From Acorus gramineus (taxonomy: Eukaryota; Streptophyta; Magnoliopsida; Acorales; Acoraceae): 64,000 nt of DNA. Within the stretch, counting starts at the first letter, position 1; each line of letters starts with the position of its first letter. The notes beneath the pieces were generated by a model. That model searched no databases and was not told where the DNA came from. It saw only the letters and a program-made list of their open reading frames with translations. This document shows, piece after piece, positions 45,301 to 57,051 of the stretch. The DNA lies in contig JAUJYN010000031.1 of NCBI GenBank assembly GCA_030737835.1, positions 682,001 through 746,000 on the forward strand, read 5' to 3'. A program made the translations under genes and the position numbers.

Positions 45301-46575
45301 ATTTCTTCATTTTATTTTTCTATCTAGATAATTGTTGAGATAATTAGTTAATCTATATATCCCTTTATAATAATAGATTTTATCTACAGATTAGATAATA
45401 AATTTTTGTTTAGGATTTATTAGTAATAGATAAGGAAAAATAATTAGGTTGTTAGGATAACATTGGGTTGTTAGACTAGTTAAGTTGTTACAATGATATT
45501 GATTTATTCATAATAATTTGATAGTCTCGAAGTCAACACAATGCAGATGATCATCATGTATCATTGATCTTCTGATGGCTAAGAATATCCTGTTCATAGC
45601 CAAATGTTCTCAAGCATCAAAGGATCAACTCATGATGAGAATTCACATCATAACTACTCGCGCCCTCCCTCCCTCCCTCCCTCTCTCTCTCTCTCTCTCT
45701 AAAGTCTCTCTATCATCTCAATTCCCTTGTGTTCGGTGCTTGCTTCCACATTTTTTACGCTCTCTAACAATAAGTTCCTTTGATGCCCCCTTAAAATCTT
45801 TCTTTTTCTAAAATTTGAGTCGCCAATAAATAAAACTATTCAAACCACAATTACGCATGCCAACACACAAAGGGCCTCAATCTAGCACCAAACTTTGGAG
45901 TAAAGATTCTTTGAAATCTTCTTTTCTTTTAATAAATTCTTATGCTTCCCTTTTCTATTGGGTTTAAGAAAAGAACAATCGAGCATCCTACAACATAAAG
46001 GAAACCTTAGTTTCTTCCAAAACCCAAAATCTACAACACATCTTCTCTACAACAAAATAAAATCACTAGAAGTTCTAACAGGTATGTCTAAACAGGCCCC
46101 AACCCTCAAAGCCTGCACAACCATTCTATGAGCCACATCAAACAAAGAAGCGAATCAATACCACGAACCCAAGCAACCACATCTATCAAAATTAACCATA
46201 CATACTAAAAAGAAAATCCAGTCAGGCATGTAGCATCAATAAAAAATTAAGCAAAAATAAAAAAGAGAAACAGCAAACCTCCCAAACGATCATAGCATCC
46301 TGATTGGTCCCCTTCTTCCCCTGCTGGGTAAACAACGACGCAACCTCTGTCGCGCCATTAAGGTAACTCCTCCCCGGTGCCTTGCGCATCTGCTCCTTCG
46401 AATCGAACATCATCGACCCCCTCATCGTCCCCTGCCTCCTCCTCCCCCGCCTCCTCCCCCCCGAGGCGGACGGAGAGCAAGGTTGGTGGGAGGGGGAATA
46501 AGATCCCCCCTTCCCATCAATAGACGACGACGACGACGTCGACGACGATGAAGAGGCAGATAAACAGGACCCCAT
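32899..46575 (-). CDS. Protein phosphatase 2C (plant clade-E type), five exons, 503 aa
   Basis: The exons 46279-46575, 39393-39773, 39092-39209, 34924-35147 and 32899-33390 join in phase with GT-AG borders into 504 codons including the stop. The product is a Mg/Mn-dependent Ser/Thr phosphatase. Visible motifs are NQDAMIVWE (about 91-99), FCGVFDGHG with the metal-binding Asp (exon 2), CFCSGTTAV, IGNVGDSRA (exon 3), GLAMARAFGDFCLKDFG and ATDG|VWD (exon 4/5 junction), and KIDDCAVVCLFL with the last metal Asp. MGSCLS at the N-terminus predicts N-myristoylation at Gly2 and palmitoylation at Cys4, hence membrane attachment. The length is usual for this clade. An in-frame upstream ATG exists (46705-46707), but the lipidation motif favours MGSC. 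Introns of 6.5, 0.18, 3.9 and 1.5 kb hold transposon debris and tandem duplications. No break is seen in the coding sequence. Confidence 0.93.
34330..34512. repeat. Tandem duplication with poly-T in PP2C intron 4
   Basis: Two nearly identical units of about 85-90 bp, each with a poly-T run then 'atgaaaacatagagctgag', 'tatattgtgcaataac' and 'catcacattagatttgac'. Confidence 0.8.
34589..34958. repeat. Four-unit 94-bp tandem array duplicating the PP2C exon 4 end and its splice donor
   Basis: Unit starts at 34589, 34683, 34777 and 34871 give an exact 94-bp period. Each unit holds intron sequence (ccaggcagtaaaaagaag) plus the last 30-35 bp of exon 4 and the donor GTAAGTGC. The unit at 34871-34958 is the functional exon end; the other three lie in intron 4. 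On the sense strand each copy is preceded by a pyrimidine-rich tract and AAAAG, so it could act as a 30-nt mini-exon (34643-34672, 34737-34766, 34831-34860) that keeps the frame. Confidence 0.9.
34924..35147 (-). CDS. PP2C exon 4
   Basis: 2 nt plus 74 codons. Acceptor ATACAG|GAG, donor GATGGG|GTAAGTGC. Encodes EAERIKKCKGRVFALQDEPEVARVWLPN through LATDG. Its last 30-35 bp and the donor are repeated three more times downstream in the intron. Confidence 0.92.
35560..35800. mobile_element. LTR fragment in PP2C intron 3
   Basis: Shares ordered blocks with the LTRs of the retroelement at 42842-45750: 'gttagtttatttatttgtaa', 'gatttaatc-atagattRgataat', 'taagataatttgttagg'. No internal region is attached. 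Confidence 0.45.
36709..36730. repeat. Poly-C tract of 22 bases
   Basis: An uninterrupted cytosine homopolymer in PP2C intron 3. Its length may be affected by sequencing or assembly error. Confidence 0.8.
37620..38160 (+). pseudogene. L1-type LINE fragment, 3' end of the reverse-transcriptase ORF (zf-RVT region)
   Basis: With frameshifts the plus strand reads ...DEVTSFASLLLDLQEIVIS...VVWKP, then KEVWGTKVPLKLETFV, then DPLPCVLCKAEEEATKHLG. These are the successive landmarks of the zinc-binding domain that follows reverse transcriptase in plant LINEs (W-x-VP-K-x-F and C-x2-C...EExxxHL). Several stops and frame changes make it a dead copy. It lies antisense in PP2C intron 3. Confidence 0.7.
38760..38976 (+). 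mobile_element. Probable LINE 3' end with A-rich tail
   Basis: 'ttcttgttgatgggtagttt', then 'ttgttcggagaccctcatct', ending in a 10-A run (about 38967-38976). Position and polarity fit the 3' end of the LINE fragment at 37620-38160. The intervening sequence is not clearly LINE. Confidence 0.4.
39092..39209 (-). CDS. PP2C exon 3
   Basis: 39 codons plus 1 nt. Acceptor GTACAG|GGA, donor CCAA|GTATGA. Encodes GQDLVIGNVGDSRAIL and ends ...DLKPNLP plus the first base of the Arg codon completed in exon 4. Confidence 0.92.
39393..39773 (-). CDS. PP2C exon 2
   Basis: 127 codons, phase 0. Acceptor TTCTAG|AAC, donor AAGCAG|GTACAC. Carries the DGHG metal-binding motif, a variable acidic insert (GSVYIEDTASVCLDEETGGLDLEE), and FCSGTTAVTLVKQ. 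Confidence 0.92.
43570..43590. repeat. (GT)n microsatellite
   Basis: About ten TG repeats, just inside the left LTR end of the intron-1 retroelement. Confidence 0.85.
45663..45700. repeat. (CCCT)n/(CT)n microsatellite
   Basis: CCTC repeats passing into nine or more CT repeats, within the right LTR of the intron-1 retroelement. Confidence 0.85.
46279..46575 (-). CDS. PP2C exon 1
   Basis: 99 codons, phase 0. Begins MGSCLSASSSSS (lipidation signal), then a Ser-rich and Arg-rich linker (GGRRRGRRRQG), then GKKGTNQDAMIVWE. Donor GAG|GTTTGC. Confidence 0.92.
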
Positions 46576-46760
46576 CCCCAGGGCCCTGATTATGTTCAGT
46601 ATGCACTCCAGGCCAGCCACGCAGTATATCTCCCTGTTCTCCGTCGCCGGATCCGTTGCAAACCCCTTTTTCTTAGCCAGGTGAAGGATCAGAATTCTCA
46701 TCCACACTTTGAATAGCCAGTTGTGCTTCTCTCTCTCTCTCCCTCTCTCTCTTCTTACAA
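46576..46760 (-). promoter_or_regulatory. PP2C 5' leader, with GA-rich tract and in-frame upstream ATG
   Basis: The sense strand has GA repeats (complement of 46731-46752), then an ATG at 46707 whose frame stays open for 44 codons (MWMRILILHLAKKKGFATDP...) into the MGSC start. This may be 5'UTR, an alternative N-terminus or a coincidence. Transcription start is not determinable. Confidence 0.45.
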
Positions 46761-46923
46761 GATCAAGAATATATTTAAAGAATCAATCGTAGAACCAATT
46801 AAATGATTTGGTTCAAAGAAAGGGGAAGAATAAAATTCCAAACTTAATTCACAAGCTCTTTATCTCTCTCTTCCTTTCTCCACCTCTGATCTGAAAGGGT
46901 GGGATACCAAGAAAGGGATTGGA

Positions 46924-46946
46924 TATATATATATATATATATATAT
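46924..46946. repeat. (AT)n microsatellite
   Basis: About eleven AT repeats, upstream of the PP2C gene. Confidence 0.85.
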
Positions 46947-47296
46947 GTTTTATATTATACATGATGATGGTATTCTAAAAAGAAAGCAAAGAATCTTCAC
47001 TTAGCTATAACCTTTTTTATATATATATTTTTTTTTAATGTTTTTTTTTTATTATTTTTTTCAAAAAAGGAGAAACACTTGTCGTGATCGGACACTCTTT
47101 TTCCGCCAATTACATGGCGACCGATTCTCCGGTTCCCCTTTTTTTACCTGTTCTTTTGCAGTCCTCGGTCACTCGTTTGATATCTGCGGGTGAGTTTAAC
47201 GAAAAACGTCACCTTTCGCTGTCGAAGCTTTTGACCTTTTTCATAACCCGACCGCCCAATGTAAACCCAAAAAGACATTTCATAGACGTCTCGAGA

Positions 47297-48556
47297 TAGG
47301 TTTAAAGACATTTAAATCTTTATAAATATAAAAAAATTTATATAAATCATTATTAAAATTATGGCAGACGCATGAGTTCTAAAAACTCAGAAAATTTAAT
47401 TATCATTCCTAAGTTAAATTTTCATCCAAACTTAATAAAATATTCTAAGAATATTTCATCACATATAATTGTATAGATATTAAAGTTCTTATAAAATTAA
47501 CCCCTCCAAAAGATAAAATTACCCCTCAAAGACTTTTACATTAAATTGTGTACACTTGTAGTTCCTATAAACAATCAAAAGATAAATTAGCCCCCGCAAA
47601 AAACAAAATTACCCATGAAAGACCTTTACATTTAATTGAATAGACATTACAATCCTTATAAACAATCGTAAAGACAAATTGGTCCTTATAAAAGATAAAA
47701 ATATCCCTAAAAATTTTTACATTTAATTGTGTACACATTGCAGTTTTTATAAACAATCATAAAGACAAATAATATTTTTTTATTTTATTTTCTCATCTTC
47801 TATCCTATTGCTCACACTTCACCCGAGGATCCCAATTTGGATGTAAAAATTAATTTTAACCGGTAGAATACATTCTTTTTACCTTTTTGTTTGTAGGGAA
47901 GTCAAAAAAGTGACATGGGTTTATTAAACTTCTCTTTGCTAAGAATGTAAATAAACAAATTTTATAAAAAATCATGTATCAAGGAAGGTATTTCAAAGCA
48001 AGCAAACACCATAAAGAAAGGTGCATTATTCATTATTTGTTCAAGTGGAGTGTGAGCGATAAGATAGAAGATGAAAAAATAAATAGATAAATTATATTAT
48101 TTATCTTTATGATTATTTATAAGGACTGCAATGTCTACACAATTAAATGTAAAGGGTGATTTTTGTCTTTTATAGAGACCAATTTGTCTTTACGATTATT
48201 TATAGGGACTGTAATGTTTATCCAATTAAATATAAAAATCTTTCAGAGACAATTTTATCTTTTATAGGGACTAATTTATCTTTATGATTGTTTATAGAGA
48301 CTGCAATCTGAATCTGTACACAATTTAATATAAGTCTTTCAGGGGCAATTTTGTCTTTTGTAGGGATTTATTTGTCTTTATTATTGTTTAGCGATTTCAA
48401 TGCCTACATAATTATATGTGATAGTTTAGATGAAAATTTAACTCAGAAATGATAATTGAGCTTTGTGAGTTTTTGGGACTCATACGTCTGTTCTAATTTT
48501 AGCATAGACTTATATGGATTTTTTCATGTTAGTGGGAACTTAGATATCTTAAACCC
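47297..48556. mobile_element. Long-armed inverted-repeat (fold-back) element, copy P1
   Basis: The left arm (about 47297-47830) and right arm (about 48040-48556) are imperfect complements. Each is built of tandem units of about 95-100 bp containing 'tttacatttaattg', 'agacattacaRtccttataa', 'acaatcRtaaagacaaatt' and 'taaaagataaaa'. The centre (about 47830-48040, with 'cctttttgtttgtagggaag') is unique and AT-rich. No protein. The same family, in inverted orientation, is at 51787-55374. Structure resembles long-TIR MULE or Foldback elements. No target duplication was found for this copy. Confidence 0.65.
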
Positions 48557-51500
48557 TAGAGGAAATTATGATTGAGTGTATTTTTAAACGGTTCTTTTGC
48601 GCGGGTGATTTTAACAGCTGTGTTTTGGTTCTTATCCATCCATGACAAAAACCCAGACTATTATTCATTTGTTCTTTTGTACCAGGAATACTGGATAATG
48701 TCTCATTATTCTGTAATTAAGACATACCATTGTATTTTATCATTTGCGTCCTTTACGCTTAATACTTTATAATTTTAGCATTACATGAGATTTCCATGTT
48801 GAAAATGAGAGTGAGAAAGAGGAAAAGGGGAATATCATAAAGGAAAATGTTACATCAAATTTTGTAATCACCCAATTTTTAGTCTTATAATTTTTGTTTG
48901 AAGTCACGTGCTTTTATCAGAAAATCTTTCTTTAATACATAAATGCATGTGACATTTAAATAAATTCATATGAATTGAAAGTTAAAAAATATTGAACTAT
49001 TTTGAAGATTGGGTGTATTAATAACAACAATAGAGTGGAAAATGATTGATTTCTTACATTATTGATCCCTTTTGGATTGATTGGACAATGGATTAACGAT
49101 TCACTATTTATGAAATACATAAAAGAATTTTTATTATTTTATCATTAGTTATATTGTCACTTAATGAAAAATGATAAAATTAGAAGAACAAAAATCTACC
49201 TCTACAATAATAATGAGCATTATTTTATTTCATAGTTATATTTTACAAAACAAACCTAAAAAATATTATTAAAAATCTAAAATATTTAAATCAACAATTT
49301 CAAAAAAAATTTACTTAAGAAGTTTCTTTAACCAATATGCCACATCAAATGACTGAGCTGTATGTTTGACGTAAATTTGTTACTCACCTTATACATATTA
49401 GAAGATTACAATTTTGTCATAAAAATCCATGACTTTCATCAACAACTACCAGTCTTGTAACATCGTCATTGTTTAATCACCTCAAATATTCATCATAGAA
49501 AACTACAACAATTGACCCATCAAATCTCTTGTAGGCTCTTGATTGAAGTATTTTCTCCTATCCGTACATACTCATCCATAGAGTATGCCGCTACCCTGTA
49601 GGTGAGCATTTTCATAGCTGTGATGAACTTCTATAGGGAAGAGAGGCCCATTATGCTAGCACAGTTTCTCTTCTGAAGAAAATATGGATCAAATTGTTCC
49701 ACCACAATTTGAATTCAAGAAAATAATTCACGACTCATCCAAAATCTCTGACAAAATAAATGTGTCGGATAAACGAGATCTTATGCAAATAATCGTGGAC
49801 TAGTTTGTTGTCCTTAAAGTCAATCACGCATAGTCGTTGCATGACCTTGAACGAAACATCCCCTTAATCTTGATTGCTTTCGATTACCAAGTCATACTGA
49901 ATCAATGTAACTATTGCTAACAACTCAACTTCATCATTAGTTGAGTCGTCAATAATCATGTTGAAGATTTGATTCGTCATCTTTTTAAGAAAAAAAAGTT
50001 TCAAAGTATGAGGAATGCAAGAGAATCTTAAAATGAGCAAGTGTCTTGATTTATAAATTGATTTTGTTTTGTTGGAATATGAACTCAATGATTAGATATT
50101 TCATCGTTGGTAAAAATTTGAGATCCTCAAAATATATGAACCCAAGAATTAGAAATTTGACCGTCGATAAAATTTGAGCCTAATAGTAAAAAAATCAACC
50201 GTTGGTGAAACACCAAGTCATCTCGAAATGTTAGCCTAATGTTTTTTTAAAAATTTTAATTTACTTTTAATTATTTTTATTCATTACAAAATATTATCTA
50301 AAAATGATCTTTATTTCAAGTCAATATTTGATAAATTATAGAAGGTGTTTTTATTCATTTGATCATTTATAAATATGACTTGATGTATTTGGTAAATTTG
50401 AATGATGATAGGGTATTTTTAGCTTCTCACTCTCATTTAGTCACGCATAAAATATATGCAGGAATATAAAAAAAAATAGATGTTTTTTGCTTGGTTGATA
50501 TTTTAATTTATTTGGATAAGTTTAAAATATTTATTTGTCTAAGGGTTTATTCTCACTTTTCTATCTCGTTCTAATTGGAAATGGAAACTTATAAATCATT
50601 CTTTGGTTTATAAACCGTTGTAAAGAAACACTAATTAATTTGTAATACTACACCATTGGTTTCTTTTTTGTTTACTAAAATGAATTTTACTTTAGAAAAA
50701 TGTATCATTTAATTATGAAAAATTTAATGACATTATTTAAAGATTGCCCCAACTAAAATAAATTTCTTACCCATGATTATAAATAGGATTTATTGCTTTC
50801 ATTAATTAATCAATTATCTTTTAATAAATTTATTGTATTCTATAAAATTTAGAGAATAGACGTATACCGGATGGACTGTGAAAAATTAGAATATGTACAC
50901 ATAGATGACGAAATGCCATAATTTGAATATGTAGCACATGGATCAATTTAAATTTTATCAAACTTGTGATATAAATGATTTTGGTCATTCATCATCTATC
51001 AACTGCATAAAATATAATAAACATAATGAATAATAAATTAAGGAATTCCCTAAAAAAAATTTGTGATTAGTGACTCAATTACTTATTTTAATGAATCATG
51101 GTAACTAGAATACCTTTTTTTTCTTATAAAAATAATAAAAATTATACATGTCATTATTTATATAAAGGTCAAAGTTGTTGTGGTTTTTTCAATCGTAAAG
51201 ATGAGAAGTATCTTAACATGGATAAGAATTAAGATAAAGATAGTTAGGGCAATTTATGTGACATAATGATGAAATAAGAATTTTTTAAAAACTTATTTAA
51301 ATAATTGACTTGGATATTTTGGTTGGATATTTTTACTAGAAAAATCATGATTACTTATTTTAACCACATCACATATCTTTTATCCATTTTTTTTTTCTTT
51401 TTATATCGAAGGGACCTCATGGCTGATCTTATGATCAAACTGTGGCTGACCTTACAGTCAAACAAAGAAGGCTACCTCCGCCTGTTTTATTCTGGTCCCA

Positions 51501-51777
51501 TGAAAAATTCTTTCGAATAATCGACAATAAATAGGTGAATAAATCAGCGCTAAGTGCACTTATTTTCTTACCAAAGGAGACTTTTAAAAACACGTTTGGG
51601 TATAGATAATAAATAAACATTTTTTTTGTTGGTTGTGCTTTTAGTCATTCTTGTTAGGAAATGTAATAATGAAGTTTTTTATTATTTAGTTAACTATGGA
51701 TAAATTATGGATACAAGACAATGTGCATGATGTAGATAATAATTTATGAAAGGTTAAAAATAATTTGACACGAGCTT
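48557..51777. other. AT-rich intergenic DNA, no gene seen
   Basis: Over 3 kb with only short ORFs and no clear transposon ends. Codon-biased or domain-bearing frames were not found on either strand. Confidence 0.45.
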
Positions 51778-52407
51778 TTTATTTATGAGTTAAAGACATC
51801 TAAGTCCCTATAAACATGTGAAAACCCATATAAGTCCCTACTAAAATTGGCATAGACATACGAGTCCCTAAAAATTTAGAATAACCCAATTATCATCCCT
51901 GAGTTAAATTTTCATCCAAACTTAATTAAATATTCCCAGAATATTTCATCACATATAATTGTGTAGATATTGAAGTCTTTATAAACAGTCATAAAGACAA
52001 ATTAGTCCATACAAAAGATAAAATTACCTCTAAAAGACTTTTACATTAAATTGTGTATGCATTTCAGTCCTTATAAACAATCATAAAGACAAATTAGTCC
52101 CTCCAAAAGACAAAGTTGCCCCTGAAATTTTTTTACATTTAATTGGATAGACATTACAATCCTTATAAATAATCGTAAAGACAAATTGATTCCTGTAAAA
52201 GACAAAAATGCCTCTGAAGGATTTTTACATTTAATTGTGTAGACATTACAGTCCTTATTTACTTATAAATAATCATTAAGACAAATAATATAATTTTTTT
52301 TATTTATTCTTTCATCTTTCACCCTATTGCTCACACTCCACCTAAACAAGTAATGAATAATGCTTTTTTTTAAGGTGTTTGTTTGCTTTGAAATACCTAT
52401 ACATGAT

Positions 52408-54765
52408 TATATATGTGTCACTTTTAGCCTGCTGGTAACCGTTGGAGGGTTCTGGCAGTTTTTCATTTTTTTCGGTTTTCGATCGGAACCGCTAATTTTT
52501 GGACTGTTAGCTATCGTCCGGAGTTAGAGGACTCCGATTGGAAATCTAACTGCATATTTGGTGTCCTGGTGCCATTTTAGGCCTCTCACGAAAATTTCAT
52601 CGAATTCCGGTAACGTTTCTGGAATTTCACAGTTCGGGGCGTATCCGGGTTTTAAGTGAGTTGACTTTATAAGAGGGGTGAGAAAAGTTGCTTGGCACTA
52701 TTCATCATCCCTTCTAAAAGTTTTTCTCTCTCCCTCTCTCTCTTTTTCAAGCATTTGAGCCCCTTAGAGTCCTCAAACCCAAAAACCTAAAGCATAGAAA
52801 GTGTAGATCGGGTCCCGATCTACACCCCGGTGTCTCAAATCCGGATTCCGTCGTGTTTTGCCCTTCCTCCCGCCCTCTCTTCTCCTCAGATCGGAGCCAT
52901 TTCGGAGGTGGGAAGAGGTCTCGGTGGTGGAGACCCTTGGAGAGGAGTTTCGGTGCGCGGAGAGCAACCGAACAACCCTTCCTCCCCTTGGTAAGCCCTT
53001 CTTCCTCTTCCTTTTGGTTTAGATGCTTGTTAGGAGGGGGATTTTGAAGTTGGGTGGTGGTCGGCGGCTGTGGGTGGCGGTTGGAGGCGGTTGGAGGCCG
53101 TTGGGGGCCGTCGGAGTGGTGGTTGGCTGTCTCGGGCGGGCTAGCAGGCTGTCCCGGGCAGGCTGGCAGTGCAGCAGGCAGAGCAGATGGCAGGGCGCGC
53201 GGGCGCGTGCGCGCCGCGCGCGAGCGTGCGCGTGCGTGCGGCAGTGCGTCGGGGCGCGCGGGCAGGCGCGCGGCAGTGCGCCGATGGTGCCGGGGTGTGT
53301 GCGTGTGTGCGCATTCGTGCGTGCGCATGCTCGGATACGCGTGCGTACGGGCCGTATGTACGTTTGTCCGGGTGTTGGGTATTTTTAGAGTATTTTTAGA
53401 GTATTTGTGGTATTCTTGTGTATTTTACTCACCTAGTTGGTTACCCTGTCTTGCAGATCTTGACGGACGGTCGCGCGACGACCCGATCTCCGGTGAGTGG
53501 GACGATCCAACCCAGTAGGGAGGCGTTACATGCACTTGGGCGTGTACCGTCCTCCCCTGGGCACCATAGATGCATGACACCCTAGATTTGTATGCTAGGG
53601 ACTTATACCCTTAGGACCCGTATAAGAACCATGCACCCTGTTATCATGTTTCCATGCTAGGAAAGCCCCGACCGATGCATGTTCCTATTTAGTTTAATTT
53701 ATTTAAATAAAATGCGAGCATGTGATTATTAGCCTGTGTTAGTGAATATTATAGGGGAGGGGCCTCGCGAGGACAGCGGTGAGACCCGGGCTAGGGTACT
53801 CCGTGTTCCTTGTTTGGTTGTCGGGATGTCCTATATCGGGACCTCACGCTGCCCTCCCAAGGATTCTTTCCCCGTTAATATTCCAACCCTGTTATAACTA
53901 TTATGCATGTTCCCCGCATCTTGGTTATGCGCCCTGGAGGAATTCTGAGGAATTCAGGACATTAGAGTTGGTAGGATGTGTTGTCTGCGGATCCGAGTGG
54001 ATCATATGCGATGGATAGGCTGTTCTGTTCCCTTCGTTGGATCCGTGTAGAGACTACCCCGGCGTTGGAAAGGTCGTCCCGTGCAGGGGCTCCCATCAGT
54101 AGGCGCCTCCTGATTTGGTAGAAGGACTGTGCTGAATGTGGGAGTGGCCAAACGACCTACGGAGTGGGAGAGGCTATCGGTGGACCAAGGGCGACCAACA
54201 GCCTAGTCAGTCCCAAGAGCCTAGGTCACCTATTGAGGGTGAGGGTGAGGGTATGGTGGGCCGGCGATGTGGCGACCCACTGGATTGTAAGTCCCAATAT
54301 CCTTGGTCACCCAGTGAGGGTGAGGGTGAGGGTGTAGCAGGTGGCGGTAGCGACCCGCTGGTTTTGTGTAGTTAGTCCCAATATCCTTGGTCACCCTTTG
54401 AGGGTGAGGGTGAGGGTGTAGTAGGTTGGCGGTAGCGACCCACTGGTTTGTGGAGTTGTTGCCATTTTGTGGCTTGAGTAATGTGATTGTGGATTAATAA
54501 TATCTGGTTGTGGTTAATATAAATTGTGATGCATGGGTCGTGCTGTTCACTGAGCGTGTGGCTCACCCCTCGCATAATATTTTTCTCCAGTGTCATCTGA
54601 GTCGGATCTGGAGGAGGAGCTCCCCGAGGGACTTCATCAGTAGCGGAGTAGCGCCACGTCCCGCGAGTTTCAAAGGCTATCAGCATTTATGTTATTGAAC
54701 TCTTGTTCCTGATATCATATATACCCCTGCCGCGTCCCGGGGTCGGCCGCCCCTGGGGCGTGACA
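52408..54765 (+). mobile_element. Solo LTR (copy L5), Ty3/gypsy type
   Basis: Plus-oriented, from TATATATGTGTCAC to GGGGCGTGACA, flanked by a perfect 7-bp direct repeat acatgat (52401-52407, 54766-54772). The empty site can be read from element P1, which has 'acatgatttttt' at this place. TATA-like TTTATAAG at 52666. Near-palindrome at 52800-52826. Candidate intron 52991 (CCCTTG|GTAAGC) to 53456 (CTTGCAG), only 466 bp. Second donor at 53493. Three GGGTGA units at 54200-54440. Confidence 0.87.
54200..54440. repeat. LTR-internal (GGGTGA)n array in L5, three units
   Basis: Three units with 'agtcccaatatccttggtca' and a GGGTGA run. Confidence 0.8.
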
Positions 54766-57051
54766 ACATGATTTTCCACAAAATTGATTTATTTACATTC
54801 CTAACAGAGAGAATTTTAATAAACTCATGCCACTTTTTTTACTTCCCTACAAACAAAAAGGTAAAAAGAATATATTCTACCTGTTAAAATATATTTTTTT
54901 AATCCAAATTGAGATCTTCAGATGGACTGTGAACGATAGGATAGAAGATGAAAAAATAAATAAATAAAATATATTATTTGTCTTTATGATTGTTTATAAG
55001 GACTGCAATGTCTACACAATTAAATGTAAAAATCATTCAAAAGTAATTTTGTCTTTTGCGAGGACTAATTTGTCTTTATGATTATTTATAGGGACTGCAA
55101 TGTGTACACAATTTGATGTAAAAGTCTTTTAGGGGTAATTTTATCTTTGTAAGGACTAATTTGTCTTTATGACTGTTTATAAGGACTTCAATGTCTACAC
55201 AATTATATGCGATGGAATATTCTAGGAATATTCCGTTAAGTTTGGATGAAAATTTAACTCAGGGATGATAATTGGATTTTTCTTAGTTTTCAGATACTTA
55301 TATGTCTGTCCCAATTTTAGTAGGGGCTTATATATGTTTTCCTATGTTTGTAGAAATTTAGATGTTTTTAACCTTTTATTTATAAGAGGTGATAACTTGG
55401 GGTCCCTCTTGTACAATTTAAATAGATTGGATAGAATAACACAATTTTAGATGAAAATCCGGATTGTTGTTTATTTCATTTATTCTAGCATAGCTATACT
55501 TATTCCTTTCATTGAAACAAGTTCTTGTGCTTATTCACCCCTATTCCATCTTTATTCTTTTTACCTAAACAAAGACTCAAATTTGTTCTTGTAATTTGAT
55601 TTTTTGCTATTGGATTAATTATTGTATACATACAAAAACAAATGAAACAAAATTAAAGGATATGGTTTACAGGATTATAATAGTAGACAAATGAAATAAA
55701 TCAATAAGAGAAGTGTGAAACGCGAGGACATTAGGCATTTAAAACGTGCGATATCTCGTGCGGGGCAGAGAGTACTTGGCCCGTTGGTTGCTTGGTCCTC
55801 AACCGTCCAAATATCTTTGAAATTTGTGTTTCTGATTTTTATTTTATTTTAGGGAATTTTGTATTTATATTCCAGTTAAATATGGTATTTTACATTATAT
55901 TCCTTCTTAAAAAGATAATTGCATCTATACCCCTAAAAAATTATTTCGTGTTGCAACTGTGCATCTGAGGTTAAGTTCCGTCGGATGAGAGTGGAATATA
56001 CTCGGAATATTCCATTCACAGCATTAAATGTGAAATGAATTGATCGAACTACCCTTTGGACCGTAGAGGCTTAAAAATTGCATTCATAGCCCTGTGTCTA
56101 TCTGAAATTGCATTTATGCCCATATGTCTACCTAATGCTTACAAAACCGCCTTTCTTCAACCTCTAGACCTGCTGAAACCATTTTTTCTCTTCTTTTTCA
56201 ATGATCGATTGAAAGGCTAAGCTAGATGTTAGCCCCAAACATAAAAATAAAATATATCAGGATCTAGCTAAATTTTTCATGTTGAAAACCTTACAATTAT
56301 TCAAAAGACTAAGATAGATAGTGCTTATTTGGGTTTCACTGACAGATTTTATTTTTCATAACAGAAAATCTACGAACAAATACTATTTCAATCATATAAC
56401 TATACCAGAAAATAATGCATAATCATCCTGACTATCATAGTGAAAAAATATATAAAAATATTGGTTGACAAAATTATCATGTCAGATGATCCTCAGCATG
56501 TAGAACAAACACCAATTAGCAGAATGCATCACATGGAGACAAAAAAAAACACCGATTGATTATAGAATGAGCAAAAGTAAAATACTACAAATTTTATTTC
56601 AATGTTGAGATTTCACGAACAAAAATCGAAAGATAATAGAATCTCTAGTTAGCATAATGGGAACCATATAGAACTCAACAATAATCCACTCCAGGCATAG
56701 AAGAACCAAATAAAAATTTGATACTTTTTAGATAAATTAGTTTTGTTTAAACAACTGTCTCGATGTTAAATGTTGATATCAAAAATGTTTTAAGGAAAAC
56801 AATGGATCTATATATATTTGTCTATGCAACTACTTATTTTTGCAGCTTAATAAACAAGATCACAATGATATGTGAAATATATAAGCATTGAAAAATACAA
56901 CAAGACAAGAACATAAGAGATCCTGGAAAGTGAAAAAGATAAATTCATCAACTCAAAGACCTGTGAGTAAACAAACCTAGGATGATGATCAGACAAGACA
57001 AATCTAGAGCATAAACAAACAAATAAACAATAAGATGTAGGCTTTCAGGTC

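Larger units (their letters stand above)
42842..45750 (+). mobile_element. Degenerate, probably non-autonomous LTR retrotransposon in PP2C intron 1
   Basis: Two diverged LTRs in direct orientation: 42842-43484 and 45270-45750. Both open TGATGCA..., then 'TTGAATC-TGAGGGTT-TTTTGATT', and both contain 'aataattaggttgttag' and 'ctctctatcatc'. A modified primer-binding site TGATATCAGAGC (43485-43496, usual TGGTATCAGAGC) follows the left LTR, and an A-rich tract precedes the right one. The 1.8-kb interior has short broken ORFs without gag or pol domains. It lies antisense to the host gene. No target duplication was found, so the ends are eroded. Confidence 0.62.
51787..55374. mobile_element. Long-armed inverted-repeat element, copy P2, split by a solo LTR
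   Basis: Arms at about 51787-52330 and 54900-55374 consist of the same 95-100-bp units as P1, flanked by a perfect 9-bp direct repeat TTTATTTAT (51778-51786, 55375-55383). The centre reads as the complement of the P1 centre, so the two copies are in opposite orientation. A solo LTR (52408-54765) sits in the centre. Without it the element is about 1.22 kb. The 9-bp duplication favours a MULE-like transposase for mobilisation. Confidence 0.7.

Noticed and set aside
52747..53328. 193-aa frame in LTR L5
   Set aside because: It spans the LTR leader and candidate intron in antisense. Similar frames in L4 share only the LTR-conserved part.
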